The notes: a model not told the origin generated them from the sequence alone. DNA of 64,000 nt from Nitzschia putrida (GCA_016586335.1 BLYE01000007.1:62001-126000), one strand, 5' to 3'. Shown: positions 22,182 through 32,177, numbered from the stretch's first letter. A program made the numbers and translations.

Positions 22182-23572
22182 TTAGGCAAAGTAGGCGTCA
22201 AAGTCAGCACATTCAATGCCAGACTTGACAATGGTCAAGGGCAAATCGGCGGTACGGGCATCGTCTTGGCAGTACATGTCCGCCTTGGCAAAGGCACCCA
22301 ACTTCTCCGATCGGTCCGCGTCCTTGCCAATCCACAAGAACAACTCCCATCCTGCATCCAACAAGAATACGTCGCAATCGTCCAACAAGTCCTTGGACAA
22401 TTTGGGGCCCTCGGTGAACCCAATCGACACGGTTTCTCCCTTGCCGACTTGTTCGGGATCGGCGTCTTCTCCGCCTGGGAGACGGAACAATAGAGGAGCA
22501 AACTCCGCAACGTCCACATCGGCTTCGTCGTCTGGGCTGATTTCACCCTCGCCCAAGTACGCCCAAAAGTCGGCATCGTCGTCCGATCCTTGGTCCAACA
22601 CAACGACGGTGCCTTCGGTGCACATCTTTTCAGCCAAAGCAACAGCACGGGCCTTTTCGTTCGGGTTGGCCTATAAACACGCAATAGTATCCACAAGAAG
22701 ACGTGTGATTAGAGGATCCGGGAACAACAACCATTGCAACAACAAACACAAACGCACCGATTCTCCGTTCCACAACCAAACCTTGGCTGCCGAAGCCTTG
22801 AGGATGAACGAATCTCCGACATTCAAAGAGTTCTTGGAAACTTCTACTTGAGTCAAAGACATGTTCTTGGCAGTACCCTTGACACGGAAAAGGTTGGGCT
22901 TCTCCTCGGTGGGCTCCACATGGTTGAAACCACTCTCGACACCACCTTGCCAGTAGGTCAAGTCACCAAAGATCTTTTTGAATTTGAAGGATTCGTTTCC
23001 TTGGACTTCACGGTGTTGAATAGGAGCTCCTCCCAAAAAGTCATCGGCTTCTACCATCTTGTAGGCTGATTTCATACAAGATTTCCATCGAACGAAATGG
23101 TTAGAAATATATTCCATATTGAATCCAATCTCAATCGTCACCAAAGCAACGTCAACGTTGACACGTACCAGCAGTTCCATACTCATCTGTATGCAACAAT
23201 ATAATAGAAAAGAATGGGTTAGAAACGATACATTCAGCAAGCATTGGAGCAGGCATCCATGACAATAATGTTTTTACCTTGCGAAGATTCAGATCCAATC
23301 CAAATGTAGATATCGCGGTAGAGTTTGTCCTCGATAACGAAAGAGTTCATAACAATGTAGGAGTCACCAGTGTAGAAGCATCCATAGTCAGACTCGGGCC
23401 ACTCCACAATTTTGAACTGCTCCACTCTCCAAACCTTGACACCGGGCTCGTCGCCAATGGATTGCCAAGCGGCTTCACCTTCGGCAGCAGCAGCCTTGAT
23501 CTTGTGATCCAGATCGCTTCCAACCAAAGCCAAGTTGCTTTCCTTCCAAGAGAGTTTTCCGTCTTCTGCCAT
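22182..23572 (-). CDS. Severin/gelsolin-type actin-binding protein
   Basis: Four exons, 23572-23278, 23186-23169, 23065-22758 and 22670-22182, give 369 aa, the usual severin length with three gelsolin repeats. Exon 2 is only 18 nt. It completes the family motif SSQDEYGTAAYKMVEADDFL, which is why I am confident in it. Introns are 91, 103 and 87 bp. Repeat 1 shows VWRVEQFKIVEW, CFYTGDSYIVM and DIYIWIGSESSQ. Repeat 2 shows LFRVKGT and LNVGDSFILK, followed by VWLWNGESANPNEKARAV. Repeat 3 shows DVFLLDAGWELFLWIGKDA. Such proteins sever and cap actin filaments, usually under calcium. There is no signal peptide, so cytosolic. The gene ends 182 bp from the convergent coatomer zeta gene. Confidence 0.94.
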
Positions 23573-24050
23573 GATATTGTTTTAAAAAGTTGTAAGATTG
23601 ATTTGTTTCTTTGTGCTATTGTAATGGAGTGATCGGCACCACGTTTGTGTTGTTTGTTGTTCCAGTTCCGAAACGGATGACCCCGGTCATGGGAAAGATA
23701 CATACGGGACGTTGTGAGTGATGACGAGGATCTTGTTTGGAAGCCGACGTGCTCGGGCATATATATCCTCCACAACGATTTTCGAACAATTATCATCGTA
23801 ACGTGCAACAAAAAACAACGGGCCGATCTTCTGCGAGGAGGCAACAACATCACGATGATCATGATCACAATGGGGAGGAAGAAACAAACCAGCCACTTGA
23901 TTCAGCTACCATTTCATCAATTATATTGAATACATCTACCAAGACATTGAAATAGCAAAACAATACTACTATGCAATCTATCAGTCCGAGACCTTTCCTC
24001 TTCAAAACAATAGAAAGATTCCGTTCAAGACCCAACATGCAAGTTTCTTC
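23573..24050. other. Intergenic, promoter side of the severin gene
   Basis: Contains the upstream region of the severin gene and the 3' end of the next minus-strand gene. A TATATAT string about 190 bp upstream of the severin ATG (near 23760) could be a TATA element, but this is weak. No coding feature supported. Confidence 0.45.
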
Positions 24051-24632
24051 TTAGACAATCTCGGCACTGGCCATCAAAGGAAACACGATACTTCCTACAG
24101 TCGATGGACACATAATTCCTTCCGACACGCATCCTTTAAGAATACCAAGAGCAACATTGTTGCGCGACTCCCAAGCTTCTGCGTTGGATGAGTCCTTGAG
24201 GACTCCAGCATTTTCGCTCCAATCTTGATCTTGAGTGTCCATGGACGAAATCGATCCCGAAAAGCTGTGCACCGAGGTTCCACTGCGACGAGCGGATGAA
24301 ACAGAACGAAAGGAAGATCGAATGGTTTCATGCATCCAACGCTCACGTCTCACGGCGCACTCTCGAAGGGGCAATGGACGGCCCATTTCATTGGTTTGTC
24401 CAATGAGGGGCAAATCGTATACAGAAGAGTCAATGCTGCGTTTGCTGCTGCTGGTGGAAGCAAACGATCGACCAGAGCGTGGCTTTTCCTGATAATGGGG
24501 AATAGTGTACGATTGAGAATAGTCGGTGGGATGAGCCAATGTCTCAGATTTTGTTGGCCACTCTTGCTCATCGAGAAAGAAGGAAGCCCTGGAAGGGTCC
24601 TTGCAGAAGGAGGGGTCAGAAATGCAGCTCAT
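24051..24632 (-). CDS. Hypothetical protein, Ser/Arg-rich
   Basis: 193 aa from the ATG at 24632; the frame continues upstream only to a TTG. No known domain. It is rich in Ser and Arg in its middle (for example RSSFRSVSSARRSGTSVHSF), with several possible phosphorylation sites, and has a more hydrophobic end (GILKGCVSEGIMCPSTVGSI). No signal peptide or membrane helix is clear. The frame is long enough to be real but codon context alone does not prove it. Treat it as a predicted protein of unknown role. Confidence 0.5.
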   Translation of the reverse strand: MSCISDPSFCKDPSRASFFLDEQEWPTKSETLAHPTDYSQSYTIPHYQEKPRSGRSFASTSSSKRSIDSSVYDLPLIGQTNEMGRPLPLRECAVRRERWMHETIRSSFRSVSSARRSGTSVHSFSGSISSMDTQDQDWSENAGVLKDSSNAEAWESRNNVALGILKGCVSEGIMCPSTVGSIVFPLMASAEIV

Positions 24633-25090
24633 GTTGTTATTTGAAGAGTTTGGATGACGACTTCTCCGCAAAGAGGAAAGGGATTTTATGATACAAAAGG
24701 AGTTGGCTCTAGCCTGTCATCGTGGACAAACCTGTGTGGCATGGTTTCATCCACGGTCCACGGCAGCGTGGACAGTTGACACGATATCGATCAACGAGCC
24801 AAACTTTTGTTCCGTTGTATCCACGGTGCGTTTCCCAATTCTGTTTTTTCATTACAACATGTCGAAACCATGTAGACCGCCATCGAGTCGAATAGTTGCT
24901 CTCAGCGTGTTACCATTTCGGAGCGTGGGGATTTTGCGTTGGAACGGAACTATACCATTGTCAATGTACCAAGCAAACTTCCTGTACCTATATTGAAACC
25001 GTTCACGTTGAAACCATTGGCTCACAAATTCATATTATACAGTATATAATGTTCTATTCTAAAGTGAAAGTCTGCTCCAGTTGTGTGTTT
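24633..25090. other. Intergenic
   Basis: Lies between two minus-strand genes. Nothing beyond short, unsupported open frames was seen. Confidence 0.45.
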
Positions 25091-25945
25091 CTAGAATCGG
25101 CACATCATTCCCTGACTCTTGAACACTGACAACGGAGTGCGAACTCCAAGGAACTTGTTTTGGTTGTTGCTGTTGCTTCGGCGTGGTGGAAGGCAAACAG
25201 CATTCACCGAATTGTCAGTGATGTCTCGTAACTTTTCACACTGTTCACAACCACAATCGGGGAAATGACGGTGGCTGTAGTACAGATGAAGCTCATCTGG
25301 ATCCATGGACAGCTCCATAGGCATGTTTTCGTCGTCTTCAAAAGTCGCTCGTTTCGAAGAACACATGATACCAACTTGACTGTTAGGTACCAGTGCTCTA
25401 GGCTCATAGATGGTCAAGGGCCCCCATTGTCGGTTTCGGTACTCCTTGCACCAATGCTCCAATTGGCGACGACCTCTGTGCATGTGGTCGGGATCGCAGT
25501 GATACAAATCGCGAGCTTCACTGATTAGGTCTTGGATGCCCCATACTTGATGATCCGAAAGTGGATAATCTCCACTGTCCACCACAACGTAGGCTTTTCC
25601 AGTGATCGTGTACTCTGGAAATCCCGTTCTAGGGTCGAAGGTCAAGAGCGTAGCTGCACTGTTAACCCGGTTCCTTGGGAAGAGCTCCTCCTCTTCTTCT
25701 TCGACGGCGACCTCAGGGATCTCTCGCAACACTCTGGCTCGATTTCGTACATACGAATGAAAATAAATCTTCATGTTCATTCCGCAAAGGTTGGCAACTT
25801 TGCTTTTGGTCCACTTGACATTGGGTTTGTGCAAGACGTGACCCTGGAAAAAGAGTTGACTGCAAATACGTTCATCGTACCCATCAATTTGAGAGGGTGA
25901 CATTGCTCGGGTATCAACAACCACAACATACATGCTGTCGTTCAT
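25091..25945 (-). CDS. Unrecognised protein with C-terminal CxC..C motif
   Basis: 284 aa from the ATG at 25945. I do not recognise the family. It starts with a beta-like hydrophobic strand (MYVVVVDTRAM), has an acidic run EEEEEE in the middle, and a strand-rich central part (GFPEYTITGKAYVVVDSGDYPL). Near the end a HxxxxDCGCEQC segment could bind a metal. No signal peptide. The bases just before the start codon read TTCTTCACCAG, a good acceptor site. The gene may therefore have an upstream exon, for which the minus-strand frame at 25942-26157 is a candidate; I could not find a convincing donor in it. Length and composition argue for a real gene. Confidence 0.65.
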   Translation of the reverse strand: MNDSMYVVVVDTRAMSPSQIDGYDERICSQLFFQGHVLHKPNVKWTKSKVANLCGMNMKIYFHSYVRNRARVLREIPEVAVEEEEEELFPRNRVNSAATLLTFDPRTGFPEYTITGKAYVVVDSGDYPLSDHQVWGIQDLISEARDLYHCDPDHMHRGRRQLEHWCKEYRNRQWGPLTIYEPRALVPNSQVGIMCSSKRATFEDDENMPMELSMDPDELHLYYSHRHFPDCGCEQCEKLRDITDNSVNAVCLPPRRSNSNNQNKFLGVRTPLSVFKSQGMMCRF

Positions 25946-26608
25946 AATCTGGTGAAGAAATGATATACTGTGTGTTTGTATCCAAAATGGTCAAAACAAG
26001 TTCTTGTTTTTTGTGAGGCATTCTGGGGAACGAACACATTGCTTGATTTGGCCTTCGCAAAGCCAAAAGGGTCTATTGTCATCTCCTTCGAACGTGCGTG
26101 GGTTCTCATCATTCGTGTGTTCTCAAAGGTCGTGGAAAGCTTGCCCTCCTTGCCCATGGTGCACCTTGAGCGATCGTTGGTTTCGGCGATGTCGACATTG
26201 TCACGATGGTCATCTTGAAATTAAGCACCAGCTCACTAGTCCTATCATTGCTTTTCTTGGAATAGGATAAGGAAGGAACGAAACAGGTTTAGCGAAGCAC
26301 CGTCAAGGTTCGTTGTTGGGTGAACGTGAGAGAATGTGGTGTCCTTCCTCATGGTCACAAACAGTGAATTGAAAGTGATGATGAGTTGGCTGTTGGCGAT
26401 TAGAATTCGTGGGATTTCAATTCTAGTCACGTATCAGTCATGATTCGTACAAACGTCCAATCACGCGCCAGTCACCGGTCTTGGCATCACATTCCACTAA
26501 TACTATTGTTCTCGCTAACTTAGTTGCTGTAATCCCTTCCATTTCAACGGATAACACACTGTCACATATTATACTCTCGCACAGAAAATAAGTTCTCCCC
26601 AAACGAAT
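25946..26608. other. Intergenic, with a possible upstream exon of the 25,091 gene
   Basis: A 71-codon minus-strand frame (25942-26157, ATG at 26157) ends across the acceptor-like site just before the ATG at 25945. It may be leader or first-exon sequence. The remainder, 26158-26608, shows nothing I can support. Confidence 0.35.
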
Positions 26609-27982
26609 CTAATCCGTACTGTTGGTAAAATTGCCAAACCCCTCGTCATCAATGATGGATGGCGACTCTGTCCCGTTCAGACTGACAGAAGGCGCGATGG
26701 TAGGAGGTGACACGGGCGCTGCTGTAGAATCTGGAACACCAGGGATCTTTTCAAAGGTCAAGTGGAGAAGTGGCTCATTGCCAGAGGACTCGCGAGTGTA
26801 GAAACGGTCACCGGTTTCTTGAATGGCGCCGTAGTTGGAAATCATCAAGAACAGTTGGTCGTCATCTTCCGGTTCATATACTCCGCCAAACAGCAAGGAA
26901 CTGATATCAACGGTGACTGAATCATCCGAAGGAGAAACCTCAAAAGTGACATTGCCGATACCCTTTTCAAGGAAGGATTTGGCCAGATTCCAGTAAAATG
27001 TCTCCACAACCAAGCTGGTACTTGGAAGCCGTTGGATCCAATACGTAGCACTTCCACGGTCCAGAATCGAAACTTCATGCTGCAACACCAAGGTCGCATT
27101 GTTGATACGATTTTGAATACGAGCAAAGGGAATATCACTCAAGTCAAATTGAAGAAATCCATGACAATCGGGATTTTCATTGACAAAATCGTCTCCATTT
27201 TGAATAAGGATGGTCTCTTCGTCGCCTCGAGCTTCAGCATGGTCAAAGGTATTGGTAATGTAGGTATCTTGGCCTGGAGTCAAGAACAATTCATCCGGGA
27301 TACCCTTGGTAGGCGCAAAGGAAATGGTTGGTGCGGCGGTGGGGAACAATGTCGGTTTGGGCGTAGGTTGCACCACGGGATGGGCAGTTGGGACGGGAGT
27401 TCTCGTTGGGAACTGCGTAGGAGGAGGCAACGCCGACGGTGGGAGCGGAATGGGAGCCTGGGTAGGGTAGATGACAGGGGATGACTGGGAAGGAGAAGGT
27501 GCAGATGGACTGGAGTTGGGAGAATCGTCTGAACTGCTCTTGGTCACATCGAGGACCACAAACAATAGAAGGAAAATCACAATCAGGCAGCAGCAGCAGC
27601 AACAGCAAAGAATCAAGGCCGCAAGGCGTGATCGGTCGGTTTCCTCGATTCTTTCTCTCCAAGTTCGTTTCTCTTCGGGTTCGTCCTTGAAGCCTTGATC
27701 TTCATTGTCTTCGTCGGGCTCATAACGGGGATCATAGTCTGCTTGGTAATATTCAGCAGGCTGTCCGCGTGGATCAGGTGTTTCATCTAGCAGACCTGCT
27801 TCCTCGCCTTCGTTACCGCCTTCATCGTCGTCATCGTCCTCCAATTCTTCTTCATCTTCATCGTCCTCCTCCCCCTCTTCATCAGGCTCATCCTTGTACT
27901 CTTCTAGCGAAGAATCGTCATCTTCGAGCTCCTCGGCATCATCAGCCTGCTCCTTGAGTTCCAAATCATCGACGTCGCTCAT
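26609..27982 (-). CDS. Membrane-anchored DNRLRE-domain protein
   Basis: 457 aa, no intron. Residues 1-100 are extremely acidic (Asp/Glu runs). A short basic segment (RTWRERIEETDRSR) precedes one hydrophobic helix at about 121-146 that begins with seven consecutive cysteines. A Pro/Thr-rich stalk follows (about 165-235, with PTQFPTRTPVPTAHP and PTPKPTLFPTAAPT). The exodomain, about 240-418, has the DNRLRE-like pattern: a start resembling DTYITNTFDHAEARGDE, then HGFLQFDLSDIP, then NATLVLQHEV. DNRLRE domains (CBM96-related) occur on secreted and cell-wall proteins and some bind polysaccharide. Without a cleavable signal peptide, a type II topology with the DNRLRE domain outside is inferred. The neighbour at 28.3 kb has the same overall plan. 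Confidence 0.82.
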   Translation of the reverse strand: MSDVDDLELKEQADDAEELEDDDSSLEEYKDEPDEEGEEDDEDEEELEDDDDDEGGNEGEEAGLLDETPDPRGQPAEYYQADYDPRYEPDEDNEDQGFKDEPEEKRTWRERIEETDRSRLAALILCCCCCCCLIVIFLLLFVVLDVTKSSSDDSPNSSPSAPSPSQSSPVIYPTQAPIPLPPSALPPPTQFPTRTPVPTAHPVVQPTPKPTLFPTAAPTISFAPTKGIPDELFLTPGQDTYITNTFDHAEARGDEETILIQNGDDFVNENPDCHGFLQFDLSDIPFARIQNRINNATLVLQHEVSILDRGSATYWIQRLPSTSLVVETFYWNLAKSFLEKGIGNVTFEVSPSDDSVTVDISSLLFGGVYEPEDDDQLFLMISNYGAIQETGDRFYTRESSGNEPLLHLTFEKIPGVPDSTAAPVSPPTIAPSVSLNGTESPSIIDDEGFGNFTNSTD

Positions 27983-28344
27983 TTTCTTCGTTCACTAGGA
28001 GAGGCAACAATCACTACGAAACGAGTATTGGCAGAACGATTGGTGTACAGAAGGCAAAGCTTCCCTCGTATCCAAAAAGTGGCATCCGAAAATGGGGGAA
28101 GGGACATTGGCGCCCATTTTGCATGACTCTGCCAGATGCTGTAGAGTTGTACCAAGAGCCTACGTGCGTGCATCCAGTACGAAGGAAGCTGAAGTAATCG
28201 CGTTCCAATCGCAGATGCACGGATCTTGTCAGCAATTTTGGACAAACTACCGGTAGAGACAAGCTACAATAATGCTGTTGTTCAAGAAAGTTACGAGCAC
28301 TGTACACATTGCACCGCGTCAGATCAAGCAACACATATAGGTAT
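27983..28344. other. Intergenic, between two PT-stalk membrane protein genes
   Basis: Promoter region of the DNRLRE gene and 3' end of the cysteine-module gene. Contains the CTACCGGTAG palindrome at 28247-28256. No gene supported. Confidence 0.5.
28247..28256. repeat. CTACCGGTAG palindrome, occurrence 2
   Basis: Same perfect palindrome as at 12404, here about 265 bp upstream of the DNRLRE gene start. Confidence 0.7.
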
Positions 28345-29580
28345 TTAGTTTACACGTTCACAAGGTTCATAAGCCAAACATGCCAGTGGGTCATCCAAGA
28401 AGCAGCTGTTGGTGTCGTCAAAGCAACACGACCCCGAGGTACAGGCATTCTCGCAGTTGGCAGTATTGCCAGAGCTAATTTGAGCAGCAGAACAATAACT
28501 TGACAAACCAGCTTCAGGAAGTGTCACATTCTCTCCAGCTCCTGGCAGAGTGAGCTGTCCACAAACATAATAGGTCATGCAAGCAATTAAATCCGTCTCC
28601 AAACAATTCTCTGCGGGATCCTCACTCCAGCAGCATTCCGCAGGCTCACACGCTTGTTCGCAGGCTCCACTCTGCGTAACACCTGAAGCAGACGTACAAT
28701 AGTCTTCCACATCCGCCGTAGCAACGGGAACAATGGCATCGGAACGGAGATTCTGACATTCGGCATAGTCCAAACACATGTAGAAGGAATTGTAACAGGT
28801 AACTTCCGTATCCCAACAGCAAGCGACACTGTCACAGAGATCTTGACAATCGGTAGGATCGCTGGCAATACGGTCAGGAGAACAAACGGTAGCCAAATTG
28901 AATTGAGGAACGCCGACACCACTGGAAGTGACATGACACCGTTGGTAGTTGAGACAGCCTTCGGGATTGTAGTAGAAGCAACTCTGGTTCTTGGCCAAGA
29001 GTGGATCACAACACTCAAAGTTTTCACACATCTCCTCACATTCGGTAGAATCCGCATTGTCGGAATCGCAAATGTCTTCGACATCTTCTTGCGACTCGAG
29101 GAACCAACGCAAGCCGGGAGAACCCACGTCGCTCAAGGCGGTGGGTGCCATGGTGGGAGCAGGAGCCTTGTTCTCGTCATCCTTCTTTTTGAAAACAACC
29201 TTCATCATGACAACAGAGATGACAATCGCGACAATAATACAGAGAATGATGGCGGTCGCGATGCAACAGGTAGAGTTTCTAGGAGAATCATCGTCCAAAG
29301 GAGCAGTAGAATACTTGAATCTGGGTTCATCGTATGGATCGTGAGCTTCTTCTTCTTTGTCACTGATTTCACTTAGATTATCATCTTCCGGAGGGGGCTC
29401 GACACGAGGGCGGCTCTTTTTCTTCTTTTTGGGTGCCGCATCGGATCCATCTGGATTCTTTTTCTTCTTCTTGGGAGCTGCATCGGATCCATCCGGATTT
29501 TTCTTGCGACGAGGTTTCTTCTTCTTAGCACCTCCCTGCTCTGGGTCGTAAGCGACCATGGCTCCTTGATCGTTTGGCAT
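28345..29580 (-). CDS. Membrane-anchored protein with four 8-cysteine modules
   Basis: 411 aa from the ATG at 29580. An ATG-less extension of 32 codons lies upstream and was not used. The N-terminus is Lys-rich, with a 15-residue unit KKNPDGSDAAPKKKK repeated. Then comes an acidic patch, a CC pair, and one hydrophobic helix (IATAIILCIIVAIVISVVM) at about 105-130. A short stalk (APAPTMAPTALSD) leads to four modules, each with the order C-x(8-11)-C-x3-C-x4-CC-x(6-9)-C-x(6-7)-C-x5-C. Eight cysteines per module fits four disulfides in an oxidising compartment. Several N-glycosylation sequons (NQS, NVT) support an exoplasmic location. Type II topology is inferred. I know no named family for this module; cell-surface or wall binding is a guess. 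Confidence 0.8.
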   Translation of the reverse strand: MPNDQGAMVAYDPEQGGAKKKKPRRKKNPDGSDAAPKKKKKNPDGSDAAPKKKKKSRPRVEPPPEDDNLSEISDKEEEAHDPYDEPRFKYSTAPLDDDSPRNSTCCIATAIILCIIVAIVISVVMMKVVFKKKDDENKAPAPTMAPTALSDVGSPGLRWFLESQEDVEDICDSDNADSTECEEMCENFECCDPLLAKNQSCFYYNPEGCLNYQRCHVTSSGVGVPQFNLATVCSPDRIASDPTDCQDLCDSVACCWDTEVTCYNSFYMCLDYAECQNLRSDAIVPVATADVEDYCTSASGVTQSGACEQACEPAECCWSEDPAENCLETDLIACMTYYVCGQLTLPGAGENVTLPEAGLSSYCSAAQISSGNTANCENACTSGSCCFDDTNSCFLDDPLACLAYEPCERVN

Positions 29581-29929
29581 GTTGACGAGTAGTGCTGGTG
29601 TATGAGATACAACAAGCGATGGAAGACTGGCAGCAACACACCCGTCAACAAATTTTGATCCACTCGTCAACACCACAAAGATGTGGGTCGCTTGAGCTAG
29701 AATTTTCTCGCAAGACCTTTTGGAATGACCGGAGGCTTAGGTATTGTCTTTTGAAGTCGAACGAGTCCTTGGACTCCCACCAACACAGATTCATACCTCC
29801 ATCTCCACAACCAACGCCACTCCCACCGACCATGTTGTCGCTTCTTCGTATAGAAAACGAGACATGAGGTACATATTATGTGGAGCCTGAAGACACCACA
29901 TCTTGGTCGATTCTCGTAGCCACCAGAGA
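29581..29929. other. Divergent intergenic region
   Basis: The cysteine-module gene runs left and the sulfotransferase-like gene runs right, so about 350 bp must serve both promoters. No feature could be recognised within it. Confidence 0.5.
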
Positions 29930-31363
29930 ATGATAGTCCGAAGTAATTCACAAGCTTCCTGTCGGCAAGTGCACCAATACTACTATTTGTTCCATTGCCT
30001 TTCACCTACTCTCCCGCGGTTCGTTGTTTGCTTCCTCTTGTGGTGCTCATTATTCTTTGAGGCTTCCAATTGGAATATCTCTATTCTTCTTTTCAACTCA
30101 CAACATCCGCATCGAGCAGATCTAGCAAGTGTCACACCACCGCTGCCAGTGCCACTACTATATGACAATGAGTCGTTTGTGGAGAATATCGCAAGAGTTT
30201 ATCTACCCCAAAATCGTTCCATACCTCCCTATTCATGGTGTCATCCTACTCAATTGGTCGAAGGCCCCAGTGTCCGATCCACTCATTCAACGACTGGATT
30301 ATTGTTTGTCAAGAACCCCAAAGCGGCATCCTCCACAGGGGCGGGTGTCACACTCCAAATTGCCCTCAATATGGCACAACGATTACGTGGTGATGTGGAT
30401 GGAGACAAGCTAGATGACGACGACGATAACGACGACAAGAATTCTATTCCTATTGGAAACAACAGAACCATGATGTGGTGTCCTCATCAGTTTCGTCATG
30501 CATATGCGGCGAGAGGACAACATGCCCTTCGAGATCCATCGCAAAGCTTCCTTTGGACGACCGTTCGACATCCTGCTCAAACTGCCCTGTCGGCATACTT
30601 TTTCTTTACGGTTAGTCAAAATGCACAACGAAGTCCTACCCCAGAACATATGCAGTGGGCCTTGGAGCAACACAAATCTCGTCAAGTAGACTTTTTGGCA
30701 GTGTCCCCTAGACCTGCTGCATTGGTGGAGGACAATGGTACCTCATCGTCTCGACTGGCAGTTCCGCCGCCCACGTCCATTCAACAATGGATGGAGACCA
30801 GTATTTTCCAAGCGTACGACTTTATTGCAGTGGTGGAACGCATGGAGGAGTCTTTGGTGGTTCTCAAATATCTGCTTCATCTGGAATGGCGAGATATCAT
30901 CGTTTTGTCCAGTAAGCAAGCTGGATCCTACTTTCCGGGAAGCTTCTCTGCTTCTCAACAAAGATTTCAGAACCAGAACCTTGGTCCCAACGGTCGTAAT
31001 CCTTCGGCGGAACAAACGCGACGCTGTGTTCGTTTGCAAAAGCCTGTTGTCCCCCCTACCGTTCGTCACTATTTGGAAACGGAGTTCACAATAGACAATT
31101 GGGACTATGTTATGTATGCGGCAGCCAATCGATCCTTGGACAAGACGATGGACGCCTTGGGGCGAGATCGCATCCAGGATGGAGTTCGGCAACTTCGACG
31201 TTGGATGGAGCTCGCTCAGTCAACCTGTGAACGGGTGGCCAAGTTCCCCTGTACAATGGATGGCCACGAGCAACTCGAAGCTTCCGCTCGAAGTTGTTTG
31301 GCAGAGGATTGTGCTTGTGGCTACCAATGCGTTCAAGAGGCCCTACGTGCTCCAAGGATATGA
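29930..31363 (+). CDS. Golgi-type membrane sulfotransferase-like protein
   Basis: 477 aa from the ATG at 29930; the frame opens slightly earlier but only at a TTG. A signal-anchor helix, LPRFVVCFLLWCSLFF, sits at about residues 29-44. The lumenal part has the two PAPS-binding signatures of carbohydrate sulfotransferases: LLFVKNPKAASSTGAG (5' phosphosulfate loop) and FLWTTVRHPAQTALSAYF (3' phosphate strand). Later cysteines (about 420-470: CERVAKFPC, CLAEDCACGYQC) could form disulfides. Known relatives are type II Golgi enzymes that sulfate glycans. Diatoms carry sulfated polysaccharides, so glycan sulfation is a reasonable guess, but the acceptor is unknown. A low-complexity acidic insert (near residue 170) is unusual. 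Confidence 0.72.
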   Translation: MIVRSNSQASCRQVHQYYYLFHCLSPTLPRFVVCFLLWCSLFFEASNWNISILLFNSQHPHRADLASVTPPLPVPLLYDNESFVENIARVYLPQNRSIPPYSWCHPTQLVEGPSVRSTHSTTGLLFVKNPKAASSTGAGVTLQIALNMAQRLRGDVDGDKLDDDDDNDDKNSIPIGNNRTMMWCPHQFRHAYAARGQHALRDPSQSFLWTTVRHPAQTALSAYFFFTVSQNAQRSPTPEHMQWALEQHKSRQVDFLAVSPRPAALVEDNGTSSSRLAVPPPTSIQQWMETSIFQAYDFIAVVERMEESLVVLKYLLHLEWRDIIVLSSKQAGSYFPGSFSASQQRFQNQNLGPNGRNPSAEQTRRCVRLQKPVVPPTVRHYLETEFTIDNWDYVMYAAANRSLDKTMDALGRDRIQDGVRQLRRWMELAQSTCERVAKFPCTMDGHEQLEASARSCLAEDCACGYQCVQEALRAPRI

Positions 31364-32177
31364 ATCTAAACTAGTAGGTAGTAGTAGGAAATGGATGGTT
31401 GCTGTCTAGCTTGTAGCAAGCGGCAATGGTCCAAACCCTAGATCCTACGATCAAATTCAAGGTTTCAAGAGGTTTGATCAATTCATACCAGATAGTTTTA
31501 GTACGTGTGGTCAAACGCCCAGCTAGTCCAACAGACAAACTAAGACGATCTCTTGCATTCTTGAAGATTTGGAGCGATTCACAAAGTGGTAGTTCCAGCA
31601 AGTCTAAGGGCCTCGTTGCAAACAAAAACGCTACTACGGCTACCGTAGTCGTCATTGGCAATTTCTCCTCTAGAGTTATAGTGTTGTGGCGCTGTTGTTG
31701 GAATGAGAACTGAGAACTGGCTCTAGTGAGAGGTGGTCAAGGTCGAACCACAACACTACCACTAAACTTGCTTGGTTTGACTGAGTTGTTAATGAGCAAA
31801 AGGTCCAAACCAGGTTAGAATCACGCTTCAATCGGGCTGCCCGGCTTGAGCGAATCGGTGAGGAGAATTGTATGAGCCCATCAGTACGCAAGTCCACGTG
31901 CATTACACCCAACGGAATTTTGACTACGGTATCTGGAATCTGGCCATGTTCTGAAGACGCCAATGGGAAGGGCGTGACAGGACTTGGAATCTGGAACGAG
32001 ATGAGAAGGTTTGTGTTGTTGTTGTTGCCATCACGAGAATAACTGTGGCCACTACAAAAGGGAAAATGCAGTTCTTTATCAAAAGAGTCTATAGCTTTAG
32101 TTTGTTTTGTCTCTACATTGTTCGAAAACCGCAAAGTTGCTTGTGGTCTGTATGATGTTTCACACGAAAAATAGGCC
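31364..32177. other. Convergent intergenic region
   Basis: Two genes converge here, so it should contain both 3' untranslated regions. A minus-strand frame at 31676-32269 overlaps the start of this stretch and the end of the next gene, but its composition is not convincing. Confidence 0.45.
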
